From Crossiella sp. SN42 (GTDB lineage Bacteria > Actinomycetota > Actinomycetes > Mycobacteriales > Pseudonocardiaceae), in the NCBI RefSeq assembly GCF_023897065.1, contig NZ_JAMHIV010000035.1, forward strand, positions 45,408 to 109,407: DNA of 64,000 nucleotides. Direction: 5' to 3'. Of this stretch, positions 27,601 through 42,600 are shown piece after piece. Position numbers and translations under genes: made by a program. How positions within the stretch are numbered: position 1 is the stretch's first letter; every line of letters starts with the position of its first letter. The notes below the pieces were generated by a model. The model was given only the letters and a program-made list of their open reading frames with translations. It was not told the origin of the DNA and made no database searches.

Positions 27601-30600
27601 GGTGTCGAAGGAGTCGCGCAGCGCCTTGAACACCGGCCAGCCGCCCTGCCGCCGCACCAGGTCCGCGGTGAAGGCCACCGCCTCGACCACCTTCGGGTCG
27701 TCCAGCCGGGGCGTGCGCCCGTCCTGGCTGACCAGGTCGGCCCCGTTGGCCTTGGCCCACAACGGAAGGAACTCCGGCACCTTGGGGTCGAAGCCGATCC
27801 GCCGCAGCCGGTTCCCGTCCACTTCGGACAGTCGATCGGTCAGCTCGGCCAGCGCGGCCCAGTCGGTGGTGCTGACCCGCTCCGGCGCCACCCCGGCCGC
27901 GCGCACGGTGTCCTCGCCCACCAGCAGCACCCGGACCAGGTTGAACTCCGGCAGCCCGTAGAGCCGCCCCTGGTAGGTCAGCTGGCCGAGCGCGGCGGCG
28001 CGGAACTGGCCGAGGTCGACCCGGTGCCGCCGCACGCAGTCATCCAGCGGCTGAAGGGCGCCGCGGGCGATGAAGCCGCCCAGGGTGGTGCGGTCGGCGT
28101 AGACCAGGTCCGGCGGCCGGCCCGCGGCCACCGAGGAGAGGAACTGCTGGGCGTCGAAGGCGCCTTCCACGATCCGCACCGGGGTCTCCGGGTGCGCGGC
28201 ACGGTAGGCGGCGACCCTGGCGGTGGCGTGCTCGTCCGGCAGGCCGAAGCCCATGGTGGTCAGCCCGGCGGCCTCCGGGGCCAGCGCCGCGCCGACGCCG
28301 CCGCAACCGGCGCAGGCCAGTAGAGCAGTGCAGGTGAGGGCGGCAATGGCCGTCCGAGGGAAGGGCATGAGCCAACGTTCCCGGCGAGCAGCGCTTCTAC
28401 ACCCGGCAGTCGGGTTACACCCGCCGGTGCCAGGCGGCGACCATGGTGGGCAGGATGACCGCGAGCTGGAACGGGATCAGCAGGGCCGCGATCACCACGC
28501 CGCGGCCGGGACTGGGCAGGTCGAAGGCGAGCCAGCCGCCAACCGCGACCAGCTCGGCCAGCAGCAGGGCCTGGCCGATCCGGTAGGCGCGGGCGTAGAC
28601 CTCGCCGCGCAGCTGCCACTGGTACTCGTCCAGGTTGCGCTCCGGCAGCTCCTCCACGCCCCTGGTGGAGGCCTTGAGCAGCCCGATGCACAGCACGCAG
28701 GCCGCGGTCAGCACCACCGCGATCACCAGCAGCGCCACCGGATTTCCCGGCAGCAGGATGAACAGCGCGGCCTCGGCGACCAGCAGCGCGGTCAGCGCGC
28801 CGACCAGGCGGCGGCGGGCGGGCAGCGTGCGGAACCGCTCGAACCTGGGGTCGTCGAGCAGTTGGGCGCGCCGGTAGGAGCGCTCTTCACGATCGGTCAT
28901 GGTCGCCGCTCCCTCCGGTGGTCTGCCGGTACATCTTCGCCCCCGCCGCGGTGAGCAGCCGCACCACCTCCGCGGTCAGCGGCAGCGGGCGGGCCCGGTG
29001 CACCACGTGCATCTCGCGCACCGGCGCCAGACCGGTCAGCGAGCGCACCGCCAGCCGCCGGGTGTCGGCCGCGCCGAGCACGCTGGCCGGGACCAGGGAG
29101 ACGCCGACCCCGGCGCTGAGCAAGCCGAGCGTCACGCCGTAGTCGCGGGTCTCGAAGGCCACGTGCAGGTCCAGCCGGGTCCGGGCGGCCAGCGCTTGCA
29201 GGCAGGTCCGGTTGGGCACGCCGGGGCTGCCGCTGATCCACTCCTCCCCGGCCAGCTCGGCCAGGGTGATCCGCTCGGCGGTGGCCAGCCGGTGGCCCGC
29301 GGGCAGCACCAGCCGGAGCGGGTCGGTGAGCAGGCGGTGCCGCCGCGCGCCGCCCAGCGGGGGCAGGGTCACCCCGGTGTAGCGGTGGGTGATCAGCAGG
29401 TCCAGCTCGCGGGAGGCGATCAGGCCGTAGCCGGCCGGCGGCTCGATGTCGAGCAGGGCCAGCCGGACCGTGGGATGCCGCTGCCGGAACTCGGCCAGCA
29501 CGGCCGGGACCAGCAGCGCGCCCGCGGTGGCGAAGGTGCCCAGCGCGATCCGTTCCGGGCGCTGGCCCAGCAGCGCGCGCACCGCGTCCTCGGCGTCCCG
29601 CAGCTCGCCGAGCACCCGTTCGCCGTGCCGCACCAGCACCGCGCCCGCCTCGGTCGGCCGCACCCCGCCGGGTCCGCGGTCCAGCAGCCGCACCCCGACC
29701 GAGCGCTCCAGCTTGGCCAGTTGCTGGGACAGCGCGGAGGGGGTGACCGACAGCCGGGTCGCGGCGGCGCTGATCGAACCGGCGTGCGCGACCTCGACCA
29801 GCACCCGCAGTCGGTCGGCGTCCATGCCTTAAGTATCGCTACAAACCCCCGAGCAGACATCGCTTCTGCTGAAGGCTCGCCGCGGGCAGGCTGGGGTCAT
29901 GACTCGACTCCCGACCCCGGCGGATGTGGCCAGCGCGGCCGAGCGGATCGCCCCGTACGTCCGGCGCACGCCGATGCTGCGGGTGGCAGTGGACGGCAGG
30001 CCGCTGTGGCTCAAGCTGGAGCAGCTTCAGCTGACCGGCTCGTTCAAGCTGCGCGGCGCGACCAACGCGCTGCTGACCGGCGACCGGCCGGCGCGGGTGG
30101 CCACGGTCAGCGGCGGCAACCACGGGTTCGCCGTGGGCACCGCGGCCCGGCTGCTGGACCTGCCGACCAGGGTGCACGTGCCCAGCTACGCCGCGGAGAG
30201 CAAGATCCGGCGGATCAAGGAAACCGGGGCCGAGGTGGTGCACCACCAGACCTACCCCGAGGCCAACGAGGCGGCCCGGCTGGAGGGCGAGCAGCCGGGC
30301 ACCCGGTTCGTCTCCGCCTACGACGACCCGGCGGTGATCGCCGGCCAGGGCACGGTCGGCCTGGAGGTCGTGGCGGACGCGCCAGAGGTGGACGCGGTGT
30401 TCGTCGCGGTCGGCGGCGGCGGGCTGGCCGCCGGGCTGGCGCTGGGCACCGGGCGGCGGATCGTCGCGGTGGAGCCGAGGGGCTGTGACTGCCTGCACGC
30501 GGCACTGCGGGCGGGCGAGCCGGTGGACACCGAGGTGGACTCGGTGGCGATGTCCGCGCTGGGCGCGGCCAGGGCGGGCGAGCTGACCTTCGCCGTCCTG

Positions 30601-33600
30601 CGCGCGGCCGGGGTCGAGTCGCACCTGGTCACCGACGCGGAGCTGCTGGCGGCCAGGGACCGGCTGTGGGAGGAGTTCCGGCTGGCCGTGGAGCCCGCCG
30701 CCGCGGTGCCGTTCGCGTTGTGGCTCAAGGACGAGGTCCCGGCCGAGCAGGCCTGCGTGGTGGTCTGCGGGGCGAACACCGACTGGCTGCCGGAGTAGCT
30801 CAGCCGGTGGCGGTCGCGGCCGTCCTCGGCGCGGCCAGCAGCGGGGCCAGGGCCAGTTCGGCCGCGCCGATCAGCACCGGGTCGGGCAGGGCGGCGGTGG
30901 TCACCGGGACCGGGTGGATGCGGGCCACGTGCGAGGTCTCCATACCGGCCAGGATGCGCTCGCGGGCGCCGGGCGCGCCGTGCATGGCGGCCAGTTGGCC
31001 GGTGAGGATGACCAGGTCCGGGTTGAGCAGGGTGACCAGCACGGCCAGGCCCGCGCCGATCCGGTCCGCGGTGGCCAGCACCGCGGCGGTGTGCCGGGGG
31101 TCGGCCAGCACCTCGGCGACCGCGGCGCGCGGGTCGGTGGTGTCGGTGAACGGGATGCCTGCGTGCCGGAGCAGCGCGCGGGCGTCGGCCTGGGTCTCGA
31201 AGCAGGAGGTCGCGCCGCACGGGCAACGGCTCGGCTCGGCGGTGTTCAGCTGGAGGTGACCGGCCTCCAGGGCGTGGCCCGCGCTGCCGTCGAAGGTGAC
31301 GCCGTGCTGGACCAGGCCGCCGCCGATGCCCACGTCGTCGCCGCCCAGCACCACCGCCACCCTGGCCTGCTGGGCCGCCCCGTGCCTGCTCTCGGCCAGC
31401 GCGGCCAGGTGGCCGTCGTTGCACGGGTACAGGTCCAGGCCGGGCAGGCGCTCGGCGAGCAGCCGCTTGAACGGCACGTCGGTCCAGCCCAGGTGGAAGG
31501 CGGCGTGGATCTGGCCGTTCGGCGCGTCCAGCACCGCGGGCAATGCGATGGCCAGCCCGGTCAGCCCCTGGTGGCGGCGCAGCAGCGGGCGGGCCAGCTC
31601 GGCCAGCCGGTCGGCCACCGCCTCGGGTGTGCGTTCGTCGGGGGCCAGCGGCATCTCGGTGCGGTCGGTGACCGCCCGGCCGAGGCCGACCGCGGCGATG
31701 CTCAGCGAGCGCGAGCGGACCTGGGCGGCCAGCACCCTGGGCCGCGGCACCACCGACACCTGCGGCGAGGGACGGCCCAGGCGGCGCGGGCCGTCGGCGG
31801 GCGGGCCGCACTGGATCAGCCCCAGTTGCGCCAACTCGGTGATCGCACTCCCGGTCGCGCTGCGTGCCAGGTCCAGGCGGCGGCTGAGGTCCGCTCTGGT
31901 CAGCGGCCCGTGCCGGTGCGCCAGCGAGAGCAGTCGCTGGGCCGCGGGTTCGGCAAACGGGGTTGTGCTCACGCCCCCTAGCCTGCCACGCTCCTTTTGT
32001 TCTCCTTGAGAATAAAGTCCGTACAGGTGACAGGGGGTGTCCAGGTGATCACGCTGATCGGTGCGCTGGCAGGGGTGTTGACCACGGCGTGCTGGCTGCC
32101 GCAGGTGGTGCGCTGCCTGAAGCGGCGCAGCGCGCGCGACTTCTCCTGGGTCTACCTGGTCGCGCTGGGCTCGGGCGTGTTCTGCTGGGTGCTCTACGGC
32201 ATCGGGCGCGCGGACACGGTGATCATCGCGACCAACTCGCTCACCCTGGTGCTGCTCTCGGTGCTGGTGGCGGTGAAGCTGCGCACCGAGCTGGGCCGGG
32301 ACCGGGTGCTGGTCAGCGCGTCCGAGTGATGGTGGCCGCGCCCAGCACCAAGTCGCCCTGGGCCGCGTCCTGGCGGTAGAGCACCAGGCCCTGGCCGGGC
32401 GCCACGCCGCCGAGCGGCTCGCGCAGGCTGACCACCACCTGCTCGCCGCGCAGCTGGGCCACCGCGCCCGCGGTGCCGCCGTGCGCGCGCACCTGCACCA
32501 CGCACTCCACCGGTCCGTCCAGCGGCACCCCGGAGGGCCAGATCGCCCGCTCGCCGACCAGTTCGGTGACCTGGAGCCGTTCCCGGCTGCCCACCCGGAC
32601 CGTGCCGGAGACCGGTTCCAGGGACAGCACGTAGCGCGGGCGGCCGTCCGGGGCCGGGCGGTCCAGGCCCAGGCCGTGCCGCTGGCCGATGGTGAAGCCG
32701 TGCACGCCCTCGTGCGCGCCGAGCACCTCGCCGGTGGCGTCGTCGACCAGCTCGCCTGGACGAGTGCCGAGCTTGCCCTGCAAGAACTTCCGGGTGTCGC
32801 CGTCGGGGATGAAGCAGATGTCGTGGCTGTCCGGCTTGTTGGCCACGGACAAACCGCGCTGCTCGGCCTCGGCGCGCACCGCGGTCTTGGTGGAGCCGCC
32901 GAGCGGGAACATCGCGTGGCTGAGCTGTTCCGGGGTCAGCGAGGCGAGCACGTAGGACTGGTCCTTGCCCGCGTCCGCGCTGCGGCGCAGCTCGGGGCGG
33001 CCGTCCACCTGGGCCAGCCGGGCGTAGTGGCCGGTGGCCACCGCGTCGAAGCCGAGCGCGATCGCCTTGTCCAGCAGCGCGGCGAACTTGATCTTCTCGT
33101 TGCAGCGCAGGCAGGGGTTCGGGGTGCGGCCCGCGGCGTACTCGGCGACGAAGTCCTCGATCACGTCCTCGGTGAACCGCTCGGCGAAGTCCCAGACGTA
33201 GAACGGGATGCCGAGCACGTCCGCGGCGCGGCGGGCGTCGTGCGAGTCCTCGATGGTGCAGCAGCCGCGGGACCCGGTGCGCAGCGTGCCGGGCTTGGCC
33301 GACAGGGCCAGGTGCACCCCGGTGACCTCGTGACCAGCTTCGACCGCCCGCGCGGCGGCCACGGCCGAGTCGACCCCGCCGCTCATCGCCGCCAGCACTC
33401 GCATACCCATCTCAGACTCCTGCCGGGGGTCGGACCGATCGCCGCAGGCCCGCCAGTCCGGCGCTGCGGGCCCGCGCCACCACCGGGCCGATCGCCGCGC
33501 CCAGTGCGGCCACGTCGGCGGCGGTGGAGGTGTGGCCGAGGGAGAAGCGCAGCGAACCGCGGGCCGAGGACGGCTCCGCGCCCATGGCCAGCAGCACGTG

Positions 33601-36600
33601 GCTGGGCTGGGCGACGCCTGCGGTGCAGGCCGAGCCGGTGGAGCACTCGATGCCCTTGGCGTCCAGCAGCATCAGCAGGCTGTCGCCCTCACAGCCGGGG
33701 AAGGTGAAGTGCGCGTTGCCGGGCAGCCGACCCGGCATACCGTCCACAGTGGACTCGAAGCCGTCGCCGTTGAGCACCGCGTCGGGCACCGCGGCCAGCA
33801 CCGCGGCGGCCAGCTCGGCGCGCAGCGCGGTCAGCTCGGCGGCGCGGCGCTCCCGCTCGGCCGCGGCCTGCCGGGCGGCGGCGGCCAGGCCGAGCACCGA
33901 GGGCACGTCCAGGGTGCCGGAGCGGACCTCCCGCTCCTGCCCGCCGCCGTGCAGCAGCGGCACGCAGGCGGTGTCCCGGCGCAGCAGCAGCAGGCCGATG
34001 CCGTAGGGGCCGCCGAACTTGTGCCCGGTGAGGGTGAGCGCGTCCGCGCCGAACGCGGCGAAGTCCACCGGCAGCACGCCGGCGGCCTGCACCGCGTCGG
34101 TGTGCAGCGGGACGCCGTGCCGGTGCGCCACCTCGGCCAGCGCGCGGACCGGGTTGACCGTGCCGACCTCGTTGTTGGCCAGCATCACGCTGACCAGGGC
34201 CACGCTGTCCGGGTCGGTCTCGATCGCGGCTGCCAGGGTCTCCGGCCGGATCCGCCCGGTGTGGTCGGCTGCCAGCCAGGTCAGCTCGGCGTCCTCGTGC
34301 GCGGCCAGCCACTCCGCCGCGTCCAGCACCGCGTGGTGCTCCACCGAGGAGACCAGCACCCGGCGGCGGCGCGGATCGGCCTGCCGACGGGCCCAGTAGA
34401 TGCCCTTGACCGCGAGGTTGTCGCTCTCCGTGCCGCCGCCGGTGAACAGCAGCTCGGTCGGCCGGGCGCCGAAGGTCGCGGCGATGTCCTCGCGGGCCTC
34501 CTCGATGAGCCTGCGCGCGCGGCGGCCGGATGAGTGCAGCGAGGAGGCGTTGCCCAGGCCGGACAACGCCTCACTCATCACCGCGACCGCCCCCGGGTAC
34601 ATGGGGGTGGTCGCGGCGTGGTCCAGATAAACGCTCATCGCCCGTCAAGGGTAGACCGGCCCGCGAGGAAAGCCCCCATCGTGGCGACCCCCGCCATCAG
34701 CAGGTTGAGCACGATCACAGCGGTGGTCGGGTTGGTGGTGGAGCCCAGCAGGTTGAGCAGCACGCCGCCGATGCCCACGCAGACCGCCTGGAGCAGCAGG
34801 TCGGAGATCTGCAGCGCGCCCGAGTTGAACCCCCGGTCGCCCGGCTCGGACATGCTGAGCACCTTCACCGAGGTGCTGGCCATGGCCAGGCCCATGCCGC
34901 TGCCGGCCAGGATCCACAGCGGGATGGACAGCCAGGACGGACCCCAGGCCGGCGAGATGAACACCATCCCGGCCAGCGCGATCGCGATCAGGGTGAAGCC
35001 GCGCCGGATGAGCACGTGCCGGGGCAGGTCCGGGTAGCGGCCCTGCCACAGCGAGGCCACCGACCAGCCCAGCGCGCCCACGGTGAGCGGGATGCCCGCG
35101 GTGGCAGGCGAGTAGTGGTGCACCGAGGTCAGGGTGAGCGGCAGGTAGGACTCCACGGCGAAGAAGGAGCCGGAGAGCATGCCGCGCAGCAGCACGGTCA
35201 CCGGCAGGCCGCGGCGGGCCAGCAACGTGCCCTTGGGCAGCAGCTGGCGCAGCGCGGGGGCCAGCAGCACCAGGCCGACCGCGCCGATGATCAGCGAGGA
35301 CCACTGCGGGTGCTGGCTGGCCCAGGTCAGCGCGGGCAGCCCGACCCCGGCGGCGAAGGCGGCCAGCGGCAGCCACTTGCGCCGGGTGCTGGCGACCTCC
35401 TCGCGTTCCCTGGCCCGCAGCGAGCGGATGGTGGGCCCCAGCAGCAGCGCGCCGATCAGCACCAGCGGGGCCAGGCCGAGGAAGACCCAGCGCCAGCTCG
35501 CGTACTGCACCAGCACCCCGGCCACGGTGGGCCCGACCAGCGCGGGCACCACCCAGGCCGCGGACAGCGCGCCGAAGACCGCGGGCCGGTCCCGCTCCGG
35601 GTAGACGGTGGCGACCATGACGTAGAGCGCGACGATCTGCGAGCCCGCGCCCAGGCCCTGGAAGGCCCGGCCGATGAGCAGCTGGGTCATCGTGTCCGCG
35701 GTGCCTGCCACGAGCAGGCCGATGAAGAACAGGGTCGGCCCGGCGATGATCCCCGGCACCGGGCCGACCCGGTCGGAGACCCGCCCGGCGAAGACGTTGC
35801 CGATGATGCTGGCGGCCAGGAACGCGGTGAACGGCCAGGAGTACAGCGAGGCGCCGTCCAGCTCGGCGATGATCGTGGGCAGCGCGGTGCCCAGGCCCAT
35901 CGCCTCGAAGGCGGCCAGCGTGATGAGCAGCAGGAGTCCGGTGGTGGTGGCCCGGCGGTCGGGCGCCCAGAGCGCGGAGGGGGGCCGGGTACCAGTAGTC
36001 GACGAGGTCACCCCCGCACTCTGCACGCTCCAGTGCGGTGGAGGTCCAGCCCTTTTCCGGGAAGGCCTGCTCACGCCGCCGCGGCCACCTCCGGCACGGT
36101 GTGCTCGGCCTCGGGCTGACCCAGCGCCCCGGTCACCGCGGCCTCGGCCGCCGCGGCCATCGAGCGCCGGTCGTGGCCCTCCGGCGAGACCAGCGGCAGC
36201 ACCGAGGCCTCGATCACCAGCCCGCGCAGCGCCGCGGTGCGCAGCAGCGCGGTCAGCAGGGTCTCGTCGCCGAGGAAGCCCGCCGCGGTGGTGCACTGCT
36301 CGTCGACGACGAACCGGAGCGCGACCGGCCGGGCGGGCACGCCCGCGTCGATCGCGGCCTGGAACGCCGCGCGTTTCCAGCGTCCGGTGGCCTGGCCGCA
36401 CCAGGTGGTGCCCTCGGGGAACACGCCAACCGCGGCGCCGCCGCGCATCGCCGCGGCCACCTCGGCCACGGTGGCCGGCAGGGTGGACAGCCTGGGCCGG
36501 TCCACGAAGAAGGTGCCGGCGCGGGCGGCCAGCGCGCCGATCAGCGGCCAGTGCCGCACCTGGGCCTTGGCCAGCATGCGCACCGGCTGCAACGCGTTCA

Positions 36601-39600
36601 GCGCCACGATGTCCAGCCAGGAGCTGTGGTTGCCGACCACGAGCACCCCGCGGTCCCGGGGCCGCTCGCGCTCCTCCGGCGCGAGGCTGAGCGCGCCGGG
36701 CCGGTACACCCGCAGCCGGACGCCGAGCGCGCCCAGCACCATGCGGAACCAGCCGCGGATCACCGCCGCCCGGCCGCGGGGGCCGAGCACGGACAAGGTC
36801 AGGGCGCACAGCGGTCCGGTCAGGACCACCGCGGCCAGGGTCGCCAGGCGCAGCGCGCGCCGGGCCGGGGAAACCTTCGGCAGTGCGTCTCCGGTGGGCA
36901 GACACCATGCCCCGCACGGGGAGTGCGGCATCCAGGAGTGCAGTGCCTCTGCTGGACCAGCGGTCATGGTTCCAGGGTGCCCAGTTCGGCTGAACCTACG
37001 GGGAACCTCGCCTGACCGGCGGCTGAGCACTACCCGAAGGCGTGGCCCCGCCGGTGCGCGGCCGCGGCGGCAGCCCGCCCTTGTCCCGCAGCGTGGCGAA
37101 CTCCGGGCCGAGCAGGAAGCTCAGGTACCGCTGGTCCACCCGCTGCATGGACAGCAGCACGTACATGTCGGCCACGCCGAACTCCGGGTCGTGCGCCGGC
37201 CGCCCGCAGACCCAGGCGCCGATCCGCAGGTAGCCCTTGAGCAGCGCGGGCAGGGTGGCCTGCGGGATGCGGGCCACGCCGTCGGGGTCCCAGGGCTCGC
37301 GCGGGGTGATCCGGTACTCCTCCGGCGCGTAGTGCCGGGTGCGCACGATGTCCCAGACGCTGGCCGCGTAGGAACCGCCGTCGGTCAGCGGCACCGAGGC
37401 GCAGCCGCCCAGCCAGGAGTGCCCGGAGAGCAGCATGTACCGGGCGATGCCCGCCCACACCAGCCCGACCACGGAGCCGGTGCGGTGGTCGGGGTGCACG
37501 CAGGAGCGGCCGGCCTCCACCAGGCCCGGCCGCAGCGGGTCGAGCGCGCTGAGGTCGAACTCGCTGTCGGAGTAGAGCCTGCCCGCCTCGGCGGCCCGCT
37601 CCGGCGGCAGCATCCGGTAGGTGCCGACGATCTCCTGGGAGCGGTCGTCCCTGACCACCAGGTGGTCGCAGAACTCGTCGAAGTAGTCCTCGTCCACGCC
37701 GGGGGTGCGGGCGGTGATGTTCGCGCCCATCTCACCGGCGAAGACGCGGTAGCGCAGGCGCTGCGCGGCGCGCACTTCCTCGCTGTCCCTGGCGACCAGG
37801 AGCGAGTAGCGCGGAGTGTCGTCGGACAGGTCCGCGCCCTCGGTAGCGGTGCTGACCAGCAGTCTGGACTGCGTCATGCACTCGGTCTACCGGGCCATTC
37901 GGCCGGAGGAAAGTCCATTCGATGACGCGTCGGTGGAAAATCGGTGAAGACCCTGTGCCGCCTCCGGGGAGACCCTGAGTGTGAAACCCGTGTGAGCTGG
38001 CGAGACATGACCGAGGGGGTTCCGGCGGCCGTTTCCGGCGCCGGAACCCCCTCGGAGGTCAACTTCATCCTGTCGGGCTAAGCAGCCGGGCAGGTGGTGG
38101 AACGGTTCAGCCCTTGCGCTTGCCGATCTCGTCGGTGAGCTGCGGGGCGACCTTGAACAGGTCCCCGACGATGCCGAAGTCGGCGATCTCGAAGATCGGC
38201 GCCTCGGCGTCCTTGTTCACCGCCACGATCGTCTTCGAGGTCTGCATGCCCGCGCGGTGCTGGATCGCGCCGGAGATGCCCAGCGCGATGTAGAGCTGCG
38301 GGGCGACCGTCTTGCCGGTCTGGCCGACCTGGAACTGGTGCGGGTAGTAGCCGGAGTCCACCGCGGCGCGCGAGGCGCCGACCGCGGCGCCCAGGCTGTC
38401 CGCGAGCTGCTCGACCACGGCGAAGTTCTCCGCGCTGCCCACGCCACGGCCGCCGGAGACGACCACGGTGGCCTCGGACAGCTCGGGGCGGTCGCCGCCG
38501 ACCACCGGCTCCTTGCCGGTGATGCGGGCGACCCGGTCACCGGCGGCGGGGACCTCGACGGTCTCCTCCGCGGCGGCGCCGTCGGCCGGGCTGGCCTCGA
38601 TCGCGCCCGGACGCACCGAGATGATCGGCACCCCCGAGGTGACCTGGGACTTCACCGTGTAGGAGCCACCGAAGACGGACTGGGTGGCGGTGCCGTCGGC
38701 GGCCACGTCCACCGCGTCGGTGAGCACACCCGAGCCGACCCGGATGGCCAGCCGGCCGGCGATCTCCTTGCCGTCGATGGTGGCCGAGACCAGCACCGCG
38801 GCCGGGCTGACCCGGCCGACCAGCTCGGCCAGCACCGCGACCTTCGGGGAGACCAGCACGCTGGCGGCCTCCTCGGACTCGGCCACGTACACCTTGGCCG
38901 CGCCGTAGCCGGCCAGCGAGTCCTTCAGCTTGGCCGCCGTGCCGGGCGCGCCGACCACGACCGCGCTGGGCTCACCGATGGAGCGCGCCGCCGAGAGCAG
39001 CTCGAAGGTCGACTTCTTGATCTCGCCGTCCACGTGGTCGACGAGGACCAGTACCTCGGACATGGGTCTTCCTCCTCCTGCTTCTCAGACGAGCTTCTGC
39101 GCGGACAGGTACTCGACGATCTTGGTGCCGCCGGTGCCGTCGTCCTCGACCTTCTGGCCGCCGGAGCGCGGGGGCTTCGGCGCGGCCTCGACGACCTTGG
39201 TGCTGGCGTTGGCCAGGCCGACCTCGCCCGCCTCGATTCCGGCGTCGGCGATGGACTTGGTGTCCACCGGCTTCTTCTTGGCGGCCATGATGCCCTTGAA
39301 GGACGGGTACCGCGGCTCGTTGATCTTCTCGGTCACGCTGACCAGGGCGGGCAGGTTCGCCTCGACGAAGGCCAGGCCCTCGTCGGTGACCCGCTCGACC
39401 TTGACCGTGGTGTCGGTCAGCTCGACCTTGCTGGCCTGGGTGATCACCGGCAGGCCGAGCACCTCGCCCACCATGGCGGGCACCGCGCCACCGCGGCCGT
39501 CGCTGGACTCGTTGCCCGCGATGACCAGATCAACGCCCTCGATGGAGCCGACCAGCTTGGCCAGCGCCTTGGCGGTGGCCACCTGGCAGGAGCCGTGCAG

Positions 39601-42600
39601 CGCGGGGTCGCTGAGGTGAACGGCCTTGTCCGCGCCCATGGACAGGGCCTTGCGGATGGCCTCGGTGGTGCGCTCGGGGCCCATGGCGACCACGGTCACC
39701 TCGCCGCCGTGCGCCTCCTGGATGCGGAGGGCTTCTTCGACCGCGCGCTCGTTGATCTCGTCGAGCACGGCGTCGGCCGAGTCACGGTCCAACGTGTGGT
39801 CGGCATCGGTGAGCTTGCGCTCGGAATAGGTGTCAGGCACCTGCTTGACCAGGACGACGATGTTCATGGGTCCTCTTCGACCTCCGAGACCAAGGACGGC
39901 ATCCACCTGTGCGGGAGGATCTTGGCGAACCTTCCCACGTCGAAAGCACCTTGTGCACGGTGGCCTCGACCACCTGCATGTTACCCGTGAGTAATCTGCC
40001 TGCAAGGCAGCCTCAGCAGGCCCGATTCGTGACAGTGCTCACCTCCCGGGTGCCCACAGGGGCGAGATAGGGCACTGAAACCGCTTCCCTGGATGCAAAC
40101 CTTTAATACGGCGTCTAGCGTGCTCTGCCATGTACCGGCGAGTAGCAGTGGTGACCGACTCGACGGCGTGCCTGCCGAGCGGGCTCGCCGAGCGCATGGG
40201 CATCTCCGTGGTCCAGTTGCAGCTCCAGGTGGGTGACAAGGCCAGCGACGAGGCCTACCTGCCGCCGGATGAGGTGGCCCAGGCGATGCGCGACCAGATC
40301 CCGGTGAGCACCTCGCCGCCGCCCTCGGCCGCCTTCTTCTGGACCTACCAGGAGGCCGCGGCCAAGGGCGCGCAGGCGGTGGTGTCGGTGCACCTCTCCG
40401 GTGAGCTGTCGCAGACCCTGAACGCGGCCAGGGAGGCCGCCGCGCAGGCCCGCATCCCGGTGCACATCATCGACTCGCAGTCCTGCGGGATGAGCCTGGG
40501 CTACGGCGCGCTGGCCGCGGCCGAGGCGGCGGGCAACGGCGCGAACGTGGCCCAGGTGCAGGGCATCGCCCAGTTCCGCTGCCACCATGCCAGCGAGTTC
40601 ATCTACGTGGACACCCTGGACTGGCTGCGCAAGGGCGGCCGGATCGGCGCGGCCTCGGCGCTGATCGGCACCGCGCTGGGCATCAAGCCGGTGCTGACCC
40701 TGCACCGCGGCCAGATCGTGCCCTTCACCAAGGTCCGCGGCACCGAACGGGCGCTGGAGAAGCTGGTGGAGGCCGCGGTGGAGCGGGCGGGCGACCGGCC
40801 GGTGGACGTGGCGGTGGAGCACTTCGGCTCGCCGGAGCGGGCGCGCAAGCTGCTCGAGGAGCTCCAGTCCCGGATCAGCTACGGCCGGGAGTTCCTGTTG
40901 ACGCAGGTCAGCTCGATAATAGGAGCACACGTGGGGCCGGGTGCCCTGGGCGTGACCATCTCCCCGCTGCGCTGACGGCAGGAAACTGCCAGCGGCGACC
41001 GGAGCGGGCCCGGTGATCCGAGACTTTCCGGCATGCCGATCGCCGAGCCGTCCAGCCCGCTGTGGGCGCTGGTCCGCCTGCGGGTGCCGTGGCCGGACAC
41101 CGACGAGGACCAGGTGGACGAGCTGGCCAGGCGCTGGACGAGCAGCGCGGGCAGCCTCGGCCAGACCATCGAGAAGGTCGAGCGCACCGGCGCCGAGGTG
41201 ACCGGGGTGTGGCCGGACGCCGCCGGCCTGGCGATGGCCGGCAAGCTGCGCGACTCCGCCGAGTTCCGCCGGATCGAGGCCGAGATGACCAAGGTCGCCG
41301 ACGACGCGGGCCGGTTCGCCGCCGAGGTGCGCGGCACGAAGCAGGCGATCGCGCAGTACATCGAGGAGAGCACCCCCGGCTTCGCCAAGACCTTCCTGCT
41401 CACCGCTCCCGCACTGGGCGTCGCGGCCCCGCTGATCTACGCCGGGCAGGTCGCCGACCAGGTCGAACAGCTGGTTGCCGACGCGGCCGAGCGGATCAGC
41501 GGCGGGTTCAGCGCGAGCACAGTGCCCGAGCCGCTCGGCGGGCTCACCCCGCCGCCGCCCGGCGGCTCGCCAGAGGCCAACGCGGCCTGGTGGAAGGGGC
41601 TGAGCGAGGCGGACCGGCAGGCGATCATCCGGGAGCAGCCGGAGTGGATCGGCAACCTGGACGGCATCCCGTTCGCGGCCAGGGACCAGGCCAACCGGCT
41701 GCGGCTGGACATCGAGCGGGACCGGCTGCTGGCCGAGCGGGCCGAGCTGATCCGGCAGTACGAGAACAGCGACCGGCCGTTCCTGAACTGGGACCGGGAG
41801 GAGGCCTACACCGAGCACCAGAAGCGCCTGGCCGCCATCGACGCCAAGCTGGCCTCGGTCGAGGCGGTGCGGGATGTGTCCACGTTGCCAGGGCGCAGCG
41901 TGCTGCTGCTCGACACCCAGGGCGAGCGGGTGGAGGCGGCCATCGGCAACGGCGATGTGGACGAGGCCAAGCACGTCGCGGTGTTCACCCCCGGCCTGAC
42001 CAGCACGGTGGACGGCTCGCTGCGCGGCTACGACGCGGACCTGAACGCGCTGCGGGAGCGCAGCCTGGCGGTGCTCAAGCAGAACGGCCGCGACGGCGAG
42101 ACGGTGGCCACGGTGACCTGGATCGGCTACCAGGCGCCACAGCTGACCGGGGACAGCCTGTTCAACGCCGGCCAGACCGTGTTGCTGGACCAGGCGGCCA
42201 GGGCGGGCGCGGACAAGCTGGCCCCGTTCCTGCGCGGCATCGACGCGGCCCGCGAGGTGGACCCGGAGCTGACCGCGCTCGGCCACTCCTACGGCTCGAC
42301 CACCACCGGCCTGGCCCTGTTGCAGGGCACCGGCGTGGACCGGGCCGCGGTCTGGGGCTCCCCCGGCGTCGGCACGCTGGACCCCGGGCAGCTGGGTCTG
42401 TCCCCGGACCGGGTGCTGGTGCAGGAGACCCGGGACGACCCGGTCGCGGACGCCGGCGCCTTCGGCGGCGACCCGTCCCAGTTGCCCGCCATCCACGGCG
42501 AGCCCGGCGCCGCACCCTCGCCCTACCCGGGTGAGGCCCCGCGCCTGCCCGGTTCCGGCCACTCCGGCTACAGCGTGCGCCACGGCACCTCCGAGCACAA